Source of the DNA: Xanthomonas sp. Leaf148
GTDB taxonomy: Bacteria; Pseudomonadota; Gammaproteobacteria; Xanthomonadales; Xanthomonadaceae
Length of the DNA: 64,000 bases
Assembly: GCF_001423585.1 (NCBI RefSeq)
Contig: NZ_LMOP01000013.1
Span: 211,982-275,981 of the forward strand
Direction of reading: 5' to 3'
Shown here: positions 56,413 to 64,000 of the stretch, piece by piece
Position numbering within the stretch: the stretch's first letter is position 1
Layout: every line of letters starts with the position of its first letter
The notes under the pieces: generated by a model
Databases searched by the model: none
The model's input: only the letters and a program-made list of their open reading frames with translations
Told to the model about the DNA's origin: nothing
Position numbers and translations under genes: made by a program

Positions 56413-57176
56413 GCACTGCTACCGCAACCACGGCCACCGCGCAGTACCGCGCCGTGCAGCGCAATAACGCCAACGACGTGGTGACCCAGCACGCCGATCT
56501 GGTCCGCCGCATCGCCCACCATCTGGCGGCGCGTCTGCCGGCCAGCGTGGAAGTGGACGATTTGATCCAGGCCGGCATGATCGGCCTGATCGAAGCCTCG
56601 CGCAGTTACGACTCCGACCAGGGCGCCTCGTTCGAAACCTACGCCTCGATCCGTATCCGCGGCTCGATGATCGACGAAATTCGCCGTGGCGACTGGGTGC
56701 CGCGTTCGGTACACCGACGTGCCCGCGACGCCGCCGCCGCAGTGCGCAAGATCGAGCAGAACACCGGCCGCGCCGCCGCCGCCACCGAAGTGGCCGCCGC
56801 AATGGAAATGCCGCTGCCCGATTACCTGCGCCTGATGGAAGATGCTGCACGCGGCCAGGTGCTGAGCCTGGAATCGCGCATCGAAGATCACGGCGAGCTG
56901 GACACCACCGCCAAGGGTGGCCCCAACCCGCAGCAGATGATGGAGCGTGGCGAATTCGGCCGCGAGCTGGGCAAGGCCATCGGCCAGTTGCCCGAGCGCG
57001 AGCAGCTGGTGCTGTCGCTGTACTACGAACAGGAATTGAACCTGAAGGAAATCGGCGCTGTGCTCGGTGTCAGCGAGTCGCGCGTCTGCCAGATCCATGG
57101 CCAGGCCGTAGTGCGTTTGCGCGGCCGCCTCAAAGTCTTCGAACTGGCCGACGCCGGTGTCGAAATTGACGACTAA
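56409..57176 (+). CDS. fliA: FliA, sigma-28 flagellar sigma factor
   Basis: FliA transcribes late flagellar genes. The 255-residue protein starts at ATG 56409, overlapping the flhG stop. Region 2 reads VVTQHADLVRRIAHHLAARLPASVEVDDLIQAGMIGLIEA in parts, with RGSMIDEIRRGDWVPRSVHR. Region 4 ends LNLKEIGAVLGVSESRVCQIHGQA. Its targets here are probably fliC, fliS and the first GGDEF gene. No anti-sigma factor flgM lies in the window. Confidence 0.96.
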   Translation: MSTATATTATAQYRAVQRNNANDVVTQHADLVRRIAHHLAARLPASVEVDDLIQAGMIGLIEASRSYDSDQGASFETYASIRIRGSMIDEIRRGDWVPRSVHRRARDAAAAVRKIEQNTGRAAAATEVAAAMEMPLPDYLRLMEDAARGQVLSLESRIEDHGELDTTAKGGPNPQQMMERGEFGRELGKAIGQLPEREQLVLSLYYEQELNLKEIGAVLGVSESRVCQIHGQAVVRLRGRLKVFELADAGVEIDD

Positions 57177-57211
57177 TTTTTTCGCGTATTTTTTCGTGTT
57201 AGGAGCTTGAT

Positions 57212-57604
57212 GTGAATAAGAACATGCGGATCCTGATCGTGGACGACTTCTCGACGATGCGACGTATCGTCAAGAATCTGTTGGCAGATCTCGGCTTCAC
57301 CAATACCGCAGAGGCCGAAGACGGCAACAGCGCGCTGGCTGCATTGCGCTCGGGCCCGTTCGATTTCGTGGTGACGGACTGGAATATGCCCGGCATGACC
57401 GGCATCGACCTGCTGCGCAACATCCGCGCCGACGCCAAGCTCAAGCACCTGCCGGTGATGATGGTGACCGCCGAGGCCAAGCGCGAGCAGATCATCGAAG
57501 CGGCGCAGTGCGGCGTCAACGGCTACATCATCAAGCCGTTCACCGCGCAGACGCTGGAAGAAAAGCTGGGCAAGGTGTTCGAACGTCTGGCGGCGACCGC
57601 CTGA
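57212..57604 (+). CDS. cheY: CheY, chemotaxis response regulator
   Basis: CheY-P binds FliM and changes rotation. The 130-residue receiver has D11/D12, phospho-acceptor D56, T86 and K108. The start is GTG 57212 after AGGAGC; an ATG two bases earlier is followed at once by a stop in its own frame. TGATG overlap with cheZ. Position in the flhF-fliA operon marks it as the flagellar motor CheY. Confidence 0.94.
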   Translation: MNKNMRILIVDDFSTMRRIVKNLLADLGFTNTAEAEDGNSALAALRSGPFDFVVTDWNMPGMTGIDLLRNIRADAKLKHLPVMMVTAEAKREQIIEAAQCGVNGYIIKPFTAQTLEEKLGKVFERLAATA

Positions 57605-58230
57605 TGAACGCCACCGTGGAGACCAATGCCGAACGCGCTGCGTTGATCGAGCGTCTGCAAGGTGCGCTTGATGCACTGGAAAGCGGTGACGAAGCTGCGT
57701 GGAAGCGCGAGGTCGATCACCTCGCCGCCCTGCGCACGCGTCCGATGATGCAGGGCCTGAGCCGGCTCGCGCGCGAACTTGGGCAGGCGCTGGGCGAGCT
57801 GCCCACCGTGCCCGAAGAAGCCGGCGAACTGGACGATGCCTGCTCGCGCCTGGACCACGTGGTGGAAATGACCGAAAAGGCCAGCCATCGCACCCTGGAT
57901 CTGGTCGAAGAATGCCGCGAGCTGGCCAACAAGCTGCGCGACGGCGGCCTGAATCAGGACCAGGGCGCGCTGATGGACCAGATGCGCCACAACCTCACCG
58001 AGCTGTCGCTGGCGCAGAGCTACCAGGACCTCAGCGGGCAGATCATTCGCCGCGTGGCCGGGATCGTGCGCCGCGTGCATGAAGGCTTCGGCGCGCTGGG
58101 CCTGCCGCCCAAGAGCACCGAGCCGAAGAAAGACGACGGCGGTCTTGCCGGTCCTGCGGTCAAGGGCCTGGACCGTCACGCGGTGTCGCAAGACGACGCC
58201 GACGATTTGCTGTCCGGATTGGGGTTGTAA
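57604..58230 (+). CDS. cheZ: CheZ, CheY-P phosphatase
   Basis: CheZ dephosphorylates CheY-P. The 208-residue helical protein contains the catalytic loop LAQSYQDLSGQIIRRV, with the Gln that attacks the CheY phosphate site, and ends with the CheY-tethering tail DDADDLLSGLGL. ATG 57604 shares a base with the cheY stop. Confidence 0.94.
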   Translation: MNATVETNAERAALIERLQGALDALESGDEAAWKREVDHLAALRTRPMMQGLSRLARELGQALGELPTVPEEAGELDDACSRLDHVVEMTEKASHRTLDLVEECRELANKLRDGGLNQDQGALMDQMRHNLTELSLAQSYQDLSGQIIRRVAGIVRRVHEGFGALGLPPKSTEPKKDDGGLAGPAVKGLDRHAVSQDDADDLLSGLGL

Positions 58231-58232
58231 CC

Positions 58233-59888
58233 ATGAGTGCTGTTCCAGACGATATTGCTGCCGATTTCATCGTCGAGGCCCAGGAAATCCTGGATCGCCT
58301 CGGCGAACAGCTGGTGTCGCTGGAACAGGCGCCAGACGAAGCCGACCAGCTCAACGCGGTGTTCCGCGGCTTCCACACGCTCAAGGGCGGCGCCGGCTTT
58401 CTGGCGATCAAGCCCATGGTGGAGCTGTGCCACGCCGCCGAAGAAACCCTCGGCATGGCGCGCTCGGGCCAGGCGGTGCTGCAGGCGCATCACTTCGATG
58501 CCGCGCAGCAGTCGCTGGATTATCTGCAGGCCATGCTGGATGCAATGGGCTCGGGCGAACCCGTGCCGCATGCACCGCCGTCGCTGATCGCACAGTTCGA
58601 TGCCAAAAGCGGGCCGCCGGCGGTCAAGGCCGCGCCCAAGGCGGCAGCTGCCGCGCCTGCGCACGACGACGGCCATGCCGCGCCGGCACCGGGTGCCAAG
58701 GCCGCACCGAAAGCTGGCGCCAAGGGTGGCGCCGAAGCCGAACAGACCGTGCGCGTAGATACCAAGCGCCTGGACGCCATCGTCAATCTGATTGGCGAAC
58801 TGGTGCTCTCGCGCAACCGGTTGAAGACCTTGCGCACCCGTCTGCGCGACGAAGAACTCGACCGCGCGGTCAGCGTGCTGGATATCGCCACCGCCCGCCT
58901 GCAGACCGCGGTCATGCGCACCCGCATGCAGCCGGTGAGCAAGGTGTTCGCGCGCTTCCCCAAGGTGGCCCGCGACGTTGCGCGCACCCTGTCCAAGGAA
59001 GTGGAACTGGAACTGGTCGGCGCCGAAACCGAGCTCGATCGTAATCTGGTCGAAGCCCTGGCCGACCCACTGGTGCACCTGGTGCGCAACGCGATCGACC
59101 ACGGCATCGAATCGCCTGCATTGCGCGAAGCCACCGGCAAACCACGCAGTGGCCATGTGCGCCTGTCTGCGCAGCAGGAAGGCGACTACGTCAGCATCGA
59201 AATCCAGGATGACGGCGCCGGCATCGACCCGGAGCGTCTGCGCGAGATCGCCCGCAACAAAGGCCTGATCGATGCCGAAGCCGCTGCGCGTCTGAGCACC
59301 GACGAATGCCTGCATCTGATCTTCATGCCGGGCTTTTCGACCAAGGCCGAAGTCACCGACATCTCCGGCCGCGGCGTCGGCATGGACGTGGTGCAGTCGC
59401 GTATCCGCGAGTTGAGCGGGCAGATCCAGATCCAGTCCGAACTGGGCCGCGGCAGCCGCTTCATGATTCGCGTGCCGTTGACCCTGGCCATCCTGCCCAC
59501 GCTCTTGGTGCAGGCCGGCGAAGCTGTGTATGCACTGCCGCTGGCACGTGTGGTGGAAGTGCTGCACGCACCGCAGACCTCGCTGGGCTGGTTCGACGGC
59601 CGCGCTGTGCTCGACCGTCGCTCGCACACCTTGCCGCTGATCGACCTGCGCCGCTGGCTGGGCGTGCCCGCCGATCAACCGCCGCTGCTGACCGTGGTGC
59701 TGCTGCAGGCCGGCGAAACCCGCTTCGGCCTGGTGGTGGACCAGGTCCGCGGCCGCGAGGAAGTGGTGATCAAACCCCTCCCCCGCGCCCTGCGCGGCCT
59801 GCCCGGCTACGCCGGCGCCACCTTGATCGGCGACGGCCGCATGGCGCTGATCCTGGATGTGGATGGATTGCGTTCCAGCGATCATTGA
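58233..59888 (+). CDS. cheA: CheA, chemotaxis histidine kinase, short form
   Basis: CheA is the kinase of the chemoreceptor array. The 551-residue protein has an HPt domain with H48 (FRGFHTLKGGAGF), then a ~70-residue Ala/Pro/Lys linker, dimerisation helices (~170-235), an ATPase with HLVRNAIDHG, DDGAGID and GRGVGMDVVQ boxes, and a C-terminal CheW-like domain. The linker has no room for a P2 CheY/CheB-docking domain, explaining the short length (enteric CheA is ~650). Only three bases separate it from cheZ. No cheW, cheB, cheR or mot gene follows. Confidence 0.94.
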   Translation: MSAVPDDIAADFIVEAQEILDRLGEQLVSLEQAPDEADQLNAVFRGFHTLKGGAGFLAIKPMVELCHAAEETLGMARSGQAVLQAHHFDAAQQSLDYLQAMLDAMGSGEPVPHAPPSLIAQFDAKSGPPAVKAAPKAAAAAPAHDDGHAAPAPGAKAAPKAGAKGGAEAEQTVRVDTKRLDAIVNLIGELVLSRNRLKTLRTRLRDEELDRAVSVLDIATARLQTAVMRTRMQPVSKVFARFPKVARDVARTLSKEVELELVGAETELDRNLVEALADPLVHLVRNAIDHGIESPALREATGKPRSGHVRLSAQQEGDYVSIEIQDDGAGIDPERLREIARNKGLIDAEAAARLSTDECLHLIFMPGFSTKAEVTDISGRGVGMDVVQSRIRELSGQIQIQSELGRGSRFMIRVPLTLAILPTLLVQAGEAVYALPLARVVEVLHAPQTSLGWFDGRAVLDRRSHTLPLIDLRRWLGVPADQPPLLTVVLLQAGETRFGLVVDQVRGREEVVIKPLPRALRGLPGYAGATLIGDGRMALILDVDGLRSSDH

Positions 59889-59899
59889 TCTTTGAAATC

Positions 59900-59927
59900 G
59901 GGAATCGGGAATCGGGAATCGGGAATC
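59900..59927 (+). repeat. (GGGAATC)4 tandem repeat
   Basis: Four perfect GGGAATC units directly after the cheA stop. Similar GAATCGGGAATC wording is common as short tandem filler in xanthomonad intergenic DNA. Confidence 0.9.
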
Positions 59928-59954
59928 GTCAAGACGATCCTGGTTGCCTGATCT

Positions 59955-59990
59955 AACGACAACGGCCGCGTACTGCGGCCGTTGTCGTTT
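59955..59990 (+). terminator. Hairpin terminator after cheA
   Basis: A perfect 15-bp stem (AACGACAACGGCCGC / GCGGCCGTTGTCGTT, loop GTACT) is followed by a very short T stretch. It probably ends the flhF-cheA operon. Confidence 0.6.
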
Positions 59991-60208
59991 CACTACCAGC
60001 CTCGCTGCCGATCTACGCTGCTACGCGCGCAGGCATGGGCGGGATGGTTTGGCGACGGCCAGGCTGCCGTGGAACTGACCTGGAACCGTTATTTCTTGTT
60101 TCACTACCAGCATCGCTGCCGATCCATGTCGCTACGCGCGCAGGCACGGGCGCGATGGTTTGGCGACGGTCAGGCTGCCGTGGAACTGAACCTGGAACCG
60201 TTATTTCG
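59987..60208 (+). repeat. 111-bp tandem duplication downstream of cheA
   Basis: Two adjacent units (59987-60097 and 60098-60208) share about 90% of positions, starting GTTTCACTACCAGC and ending GGAACCGTTATTTC. Small frames through it begin without ribosome sites and are duplicated with the DNA, so no gene is called. The left unit abuts the terminator stem. Confidence 0.88.
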
Positions 60209-60229
60209 GAACCGTTACTTCACTAGCCC

Positions 60230-61594
60230 TCAAACCATCCGGTGTTGAGGCGCAATCGACTGCTCTCGCTGTTGCTCCTGCTGCTGGGATTGCTGTTGGC
60301 GCTGCGTTTCGCCCAAGGCCTGCAATTGCGCCAAGGATTGCTCGACGGGCTGCGCTATCGCCTCGTTCGTCTTCATATGCGCCATCTTGTGAGCCGGGTC
60401 GTTCAACGCGCCTTCGACAACGAAAACATTCTCGCCCTGCTGCACGGACTTGGTGTTCTCGCTCAGCACGACATGATCGATTCGCGACAGTCCGTTTTCT
60501 TTGGCCAGATGTGCGCTGCTTGCTGCCAGCCTGGCACTGTTGTCGTCGTACTCTCGACCGAGGCCTTGCTCGAGGCGGCGAACAGCCTCTTCTGCTTGGC
60601 GATGGAGCGGATCCTGCGCGGGCGCGGAACCCTGAATATTTCGATAGGTTGGCGCTGCGTTGTGATCGTCTCTATTGAGCTCCGGCGGAAATATACGCGG
60701 AGCGATTTGCTGCAACGTTGCAGGATCGATATCTCCCGTAGGGGAGAGGCCACGAGCTTGCTGGTAGTTGATAACAGCCGGCTGCATCGACAGACGGTAC
60801 ACGCCATCCTCCTGAAGCGGCTGGTTATCTGCGCCTCGGAATCCCTCAGCATTCAATGTGCGCTGCACCTGCCGCACGATGTCAGACGATTCGCCTATGC
60901 GGATGGTGCCATCGTCCACAATTGGCCTTGGCTCGATGCCACCAATCCGTGTCTGGGCATCAACCGATAGACGTCCGCTCGCGAGGTCTTCCATGTAGTT
61001 TTCGGATTGCTGGTAGTAACGCGTATCCATCTCCATATGGACATGCTTGCCGGCGTTAGGCAGCCCCTTGTTGCTCTGCGTACCGAGCGACTGACCGTAT
61101 TCCACGCTGTCTCCTACCGAAACACCGACTGGATCCAGATGCAAGATGCGCGCGACCAATTCGCCGCCTTTGCGATCGTAGATATCTACGGCACCAAACC
61201 GGTCGGCATCAACACGGGCTATGTAGCCTGCAACAGGCGAAGGCACATCAACGGCGCGAACGTTGGCGCCACCTGGCGGGATACGGCTATCTTCAAGCAT
61301 GAAATCTTTGGTCAATAGCACCTGATCCGCTCCCAGAGCGCTGGAAGGTCCGCCGTCGGTTCTACGCGTCTCCAGCTCCTGAATTTCGCCGCCAATCACA
61401 CCGTAAGACCGGGTACGCGGGTTTTCGACATTGACAGGAATGCCGTCCACCACTTGAGCACGCGCATTTGCCCCGGGATGATGAGTGACCAAACCCTCGA
61501 AATCTTCGACACGCTGATTGCCGAGCCTGGGGCTATGAAACTGTTGCAGCCTGTACGGCGCAGGTTGAACGACATTCCCGTCTTCATCTGCCAT
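60230..61594 (-). CDS. XVIPCD type IV effector with M23-like and peptidoglycan-binding domains
   Basis: A 454-residue predicted antibacterial effector (X-Tfe) of the Xanthomonas type IV secretion system. Residues ~105-195 resemble an M23/LytM peptidase (VDVPSPVAGYIARV, HLDPVGVSVGDSVEYGQSLG, KHVHMEMD with H184-x-H186). Residues ~230-297 are a PG_binding_1 domain (SDIVRQVQRTLNAEGF). From ~328 comes the XVIPCD (GLSRIDHVVLSENT, VFVVEGALNDPAHKMAHMKT) and a Gln-rich tail. AAGGAG precedes the ATG at 61594. The M23 first zinc His is not in its usual place (V112 before D116). The immunity candidate lies directly upstream. Confidence 0.85.
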   Translation of the reverse strand: MADEDGNVVQPAPYRLQQFHSPRLGNQRVEDFEGLVTHHPGANARAQVVDGIPVNVENPRTRSYGVIGGEIQELETRRTDGGPSSALGADQVLLTKDFMLEDSRIPPGGANVRAVDVPSPVAGYIARVDADRFGAVDIYDRKGGELVARILHLDPVGVSVGDSVEYGQSLGTQSNKGLPNAGKHVHMEMDTRYYQQSENYMEDLASGRLSVDAQTRIGGIEPRPIVDDGTIRIGESSDIVRQVQRTLNAEGFRGADNQPLQEDGVYRLSMQPAVINYQQARGLSPTGDIDPATLQQIAPRIFPPELNRDDHNAAPTYRNIQGSAPAQDPLHRQAEEAVRRLEQGLGREYDDNSARLAASSAHLAKENGLSRIDHVVLSENTKSVQQGENVFVVEGALNDPAHKMAHMKTNEAIAQPVEQSLAQLQALGETQRQQQSQQQEQQREQSIAPQHRMV

Positions 61595-61629
61595 GACGTC
61601 TCTCCTTGATCATGTAAAACCTTGTTCAA

Positions 61630-62013
61630 TTATTTACACCGACGATACTGCTTGACTGATTCACCGTCGGAAATTACCAGATGCTCGCCCTTCAAAATGT
61701 ACAAGTCATCAGTTCTTATATCTGGCGCAATATCCGACTTGGCGGAAACAACCCAGGCCTGCGGGCCGGTGGAAACAAGCTTGATTGCTACCGGAACCTC
61801 CTCGTGCTCGTACCCACGCAGCCGGGTCTTTTCGATGCGTATGGGCGAATCAGAATCAGGATTCAAGGGTAGCTTGCACGATTGTGGCCCCAGATCCCAC
61901 ATCCCCTGGAGTTCTGTGGGATATGCAATGGAGTGCTGCGCCTTGGTGGCTGACACCGCACTGCAGCTAGGCAATAGAACGGAAAGTGAAAGGAACGCAG
62001 TCAACATCCGCAT
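61630..62013 (-). CDS. Small lipoprotein, candidate immunity protein (X-Tfi)
   Basis: A 127-residue protein with a signal ending in the lipobox LLPSC (Cys17), so it should be anchored in the periplasm. The start at 62013 is supported by GAGG just upstream; a longer in-frame start lacks one. The rest is small and beta-rich with no family I recognise. It lies 35 bases upstream of the effector gene on the same strand, the standard immunity-effector order of Xanthomonas T4SS pairs. Inhibition of that effector's cell-wall domain is inferred from order and location. Confidence 0.7.
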   Translation of the reverse strand: MRMLTAFLSLSVLLPSCSAVSATKAQHSIAYPTELQGMWDLGPQSCKLPLNPDSDSPIRIEKTRLRGYEHEEVPVAIKLVSTGPQAWVVSAKSDIAPDIRTDDLYILKGEHLVISDGESVKQYRRCK

Positions 62014-62177
62014 ACTTACCTCTACTGGGTGGTCATGGTCGGCGCGCAAGCCTGATAGAGGGCGCGTGACCACTATACCTAAGCACTAATCAAGCAAACA
62101 CATCATTACGCAGCACGCGTCTTATGCCCCTGGACGGATCGTCTTGCATGCTGCGCGGGCGACATCTAGCGCCGCGG

Positions 62178-62384
62178 CTACAGCGGCACCTCCACCGGCG
62201 GCAACACCTCCATCAGCAGCTGCCCTTCGCTTGCGGTGAGGCGCAGCTTGGTGCCGATGGCAAAGCCCAGTTGCTCCAGCCATAGGCCGCTGAGGCGGAC
62301 GTGGGGCACGTGCTGGTCATCGGCGCCTGCAGCAATGGGGTAGCTGACGGTGCATTGACGCGCATAGCGAGCGGCGTCCAGACT
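62178..62384 (-). pseudogene. SymE-like toxin remnant lacking a start
   Basis: Read from 62384 down to the stop at 62178-62180, this frame gives about 68 residues including TVSYPIAAGADDQHVPHVRL and SGLWLEQLGFAIGTKLRL, then EGQLLMEVLP. It follows the SymE pattern (TVSY...P-I-LxGxWLExAGFxxGT...EG). An in-frame TGA (62385-62387) cuts it off upstream and no ATG, GTG or TTG with a ribosome site precedes the conserved part, so it looks like a 5'-truncated or frameshifted copy. The surrounding 331 bp between the two minus-strand genes holds nothing else I can support. Confidence 0.55.
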
Positions 62385-62404
62385 TCATCCTGCGTTGTTG
62401 AACC

Positions 62405-63874
62405 TCAGCGCGTCATCGACGGACCAGCCTGGCTGACGGCTTGCTGGGACTGCTCCAGCGCCTGCTGCTGTTCGCGCGCCTGGGCCTGAGTCTGGTTGAT
62501 TGCCTGCAGGCGATCGAACGACTGGGTCTCTGGTGTCTGCACGGCGTCCATGGTCGACATATGGGCACGCTGGTGAGCCGGGTCGTTGAGGGCGCCTTGA
62601 ACGACGAAGACTTTCTCGCCGCCCGCCAGCTGAGCCGTTGGATTGTTGAGCACAACATGATCCACCCGCGACAGCCCTTCCTCTTTTGCCAGCGCAAGCA
62701 GGCTGGCCGTCATGCGTTGGCTCGATGCATCCCACTCTTTGCCATGTTGGGCATCGAGCTGCATCACGCCACCTCTGATCTGCTGGTACAGCGCGTGGTC
62801 TGGGTGGCCCGGCTGTGATGGCATCTGCGCCGGGGAAGAAGGTAGTGATTGCTGGTCGCGCTCGCGTAGCTCCTGCTCCAGCGCCTGGGCAGAGATCGGC
62901 GAGACGTGCAGATGATTGTCCTTGCTGTGCTGGAAGAGCCCAGGTGTTGGCGGCTGCTTACTACTGTCGAGGTACGGCATGGGACGGGTGTCACTGCCTA
63001 GATCGATGCCGTTGCGTTCCAGGATTTCTTCATTGAATCCCAAGCGCTGCATGTTCAGGATCATCGGCTGCTCTGGCTCGCCGGGCTTTGACTTGTTGTA
63101 GTGACGCTCGTAGATGGCGGCTGTGCCGACAACCCACGGACCGTAATGGTTGACGTAGTCGGACTGGCCCGCATGACCGATACGCGTATCTTTGACCGAC
63201 TTATCGAAGTAGTTCACCCCCATCGCCTCGACGTTACTTGCCGTGGGCGACAACGTTAGGTCGCTATTGAACGTCAGGTTTGGCTTGGGTGTATAGACGC
63301 TTGGATAGCCGCTGCGCGTGACGAAATCTCTAGCCCGACCATCTGCGAATAGGTACACATCTTCAAGCGTAGGATTAGGGTTGCGAGTCTTGACCGCGCT
63401 CACGATGGCGTTCCATCCGGCTATTTCGGCCGTTGATTCGTCCGTACGGTTACTAGCCAGCACTTTTTCACCAGCAGCAGTGTGATCGTGTGTGCTACGG
63501 GCAATTTTTATGGCTTCTGTCTTGAACTGCTCCCGCGCAAGTGCGGCAGTAGGGCTGTAAAGGCTATGCTGAATTTCATGTCCCAAGACAAAGGTCAAGT
63601 CGCCTGCCGCGGCATGCTTGCCGTTGGCATCATTCGCCAGCGCTGCGAGCGGCAAATGAATTTCCTGATCGCGTGGATCATAGATGCCTCCTGCATGCGG
63701 GTCGTTTAACGGTGCGAAGCCTTTCAACACCCTTTTCTGCACCGCCTCGTTGATCTGGCGGGTCAACTCGGGCGAATCGTTCAGAACCCGATTGAAGTTG
63801 TCCAGGTGCTCACGCGTGACACCTGGTTGCTGACTAAATGATGCCACCACGGCACTTGCTTCTTGGCTCAACAT
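62405..63874 (-). CDS. XVIPCD type IV effector with HExxH metallopeptidase-like domain
   Basis: A 489-residue predicted X-Tfe. Start at 63874 is preferred to an in-frame ATG at 63916 because AAGGAG precedes it. The N-terminal half has a zincin motif HEIQH (99-103) in DLTFVLGHEIQHSLYS and a possible third ligand in ESTAEIAGW (~146-150). A Pro/Gln-rich linker (~340-356) leads to the C-terminal XVIPCD (~356-470: DHALYQQIRGGV, GLSRVDHVVLNNPTAQL, VFVVQGALNDPAHQRAHMST), which docks on VirD4. The substrate is unknown. It is closely preceded by the end of another gene. Confidence 0.83.
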   Translation of the reverse strand: MLSQEASAVVASFSQQPGVTREHLDNFNRVLNDSPELTRQINEAVQKRVLKGFAPLNDPHAGGIYDPRDQEIHLPLAALANDANGKHAAAGDLTFVLGHEIQHSLYSPTAALAREQFKTEAIKIARSTHDHTAAGEKVLASNRTDESTAEIAGWNAIVSAVKTRNPNPTLEDVYLFADGRARDFVTRSGYPSVYTPKPNLTFNSDLTLSPTASNVEAMGVNYFDKSVKDTRIGHAGQSDYVNHYGPWVVGTAAIYERHYNKSKPGEPEQPMILNMQRLGFNEEILERNGIDLGSDTRPMPYLDSSKQPPTPGLFQHSKDNHLHVSPISAQALEQELRERDQQSLPSSPAQMPSQPGHPDHALYQQIRGGVMQLDAQHGKEWDASSQRMTASLLALAKEEGLSRVDHVVLNNPTAQLAGGEKVFVVQGALNDPAHQRAHMSTMDAVQTPETQSFDRLQAINQTQAQAREQQQALEQSQQAVSQAGPSMTR

Positions 63875-63888
63875 GTCCGCTCCTTGGA

Positions 63889-64000
63889 CTAGCGAATTTG
63901 GACCCATTCGACGCACTGATGAGTGGCGCGCTCTGGGGGTGCGTCAGCTTCACCACGCGGAAAGAGCTCTACGCGCATCCCTGGGCGCTGGAAGATCTCA
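63889..64000 (-). CDS. 3' end of a gene upstream of the HExxH effector (partial)
   Basis: An open frame entering from the right edge encodes 36 residues (ending CVEWVQIR) and stops at 63889-63891, only 14 bases before the effector ATG and overlapping its ribosome site region. This spacing implies an operon. By analogy with X-Tfi/X-Tfe pairs it may be the cognate immunity gene, but too little is visible to identify a family. Confidence 0.5.
   Translation of the reverse strand, partial: EIFQRPGMRVELFPRGEADAPPERATHQCVEWVQIR

Noticed and set aside
58176..59993. A 605-residue minus-strand open frame opposite cheA
   Set aside because: cheA on the plus strand has all kinase boxes in frame; the antisense product is His/Gln/Ala-rich filler typical of shadow frames.
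59982..60248. An 88-residue frame after cheA with two similar halves
   Set aside because: The similarity comes from the 111-bp tandem DNA duplication, and the start lies inside the terminator stem.

Overview
The window is about 64 kb of high-GC gammaproteobacterial chromosome and reads as the main flagellar and chemotaxis locus of a Xanthomonas species. The evidence is the rpoN2-vemR-fleQ arrangement typical of xanthomonads, a polar-flagellum gene order (flhF, flhG, FleQ, FliA, cheYZA), type IV secretion effectors ending in the Xanthomonas VirD4-interacting conserved domain (XVIPCD), and several xanthomonad-style intergenic repeats. The species cannot be named from the sequence alone.

Layout, left to right. 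Positions 1-6794: the rod/ring/hook-filament junction genes flgG (5' end cut off), flgH, flgI, flgJ, flgK and flgL. Positions 6887-11306: flagellin fliC behind two tandem sigma-28-type promoters, then fliD (sigma-54 promoter), fliS, a FliT-like gene and an atypical PilZ gene. Positions 11377-15535: regulators, namely a NarL-type response regulator, rpoN2, vemR and fleQ. Positions 15563-27304: a flagellin-glycosylation island behind its own sigma-54 promoter. It holds a sugar aminotransferase, acyl carrier protein, ketoacyl synthase III, two SDR reductases, two left-handed beta-helix acyltransferases, a Rieske oxygenase, a methyltransferase, an unrecognised protein and a 1175-residue multidomain glycosyltransferase. 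Positions 27846-34727: fliE-fliK. Positions 34869-38053: fliL-fliP. Positions 39004-40106: fliQ and fliR. Positions 40119-48786: three membrane cyclic-di-GMP enzymes. Positions 49572-52840: flhB and flhA. Positions 53686-59888: flhF, flhG, fliA, cheY, cheZ and cheA. Positions 60230-64000, minus strand: two XVIPCD antibacterial effectors, one lipoprotein immunity candidate, a SymE-like remnant, and the 3' end of another gene.

The window carries both its own regulators and their target sites. RpoN2 and FleQ are encoded here, and good -24/-12 elements lie before fliD, the glycan island, fliE, fliL, fliQ, flhB and flhF. FliA (sigma-28) is encoded here too, and sigma-28 elements lie before fliC (two), fliS (one-base-longer spacing) and the first diguanylate cyclase gene. 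This fits a hierarchy of RpoN2/FleQ, then basal body, export and FliA, then filament and signalling genes. The PilZ protein, the three GGDEF/EAL proteins and FleQ suggest cyclic-di-GMP input.

Intergenic gaps are rich in repeats: two 169-bp direct copies before fliE, a large inverted repeat with nested perfect hairpins and a hexanucleotide tandem repeat before fliQ, three 66-bp GTAG-type palindromes before flhF, and a 111-bp tandem duplication after cheA. The least expected parts are the acyl-carrier/Rieske chemistry of the glycan island, the almost leaderless fliQ promoter geometry, and the effector/immunity island at the right edge.
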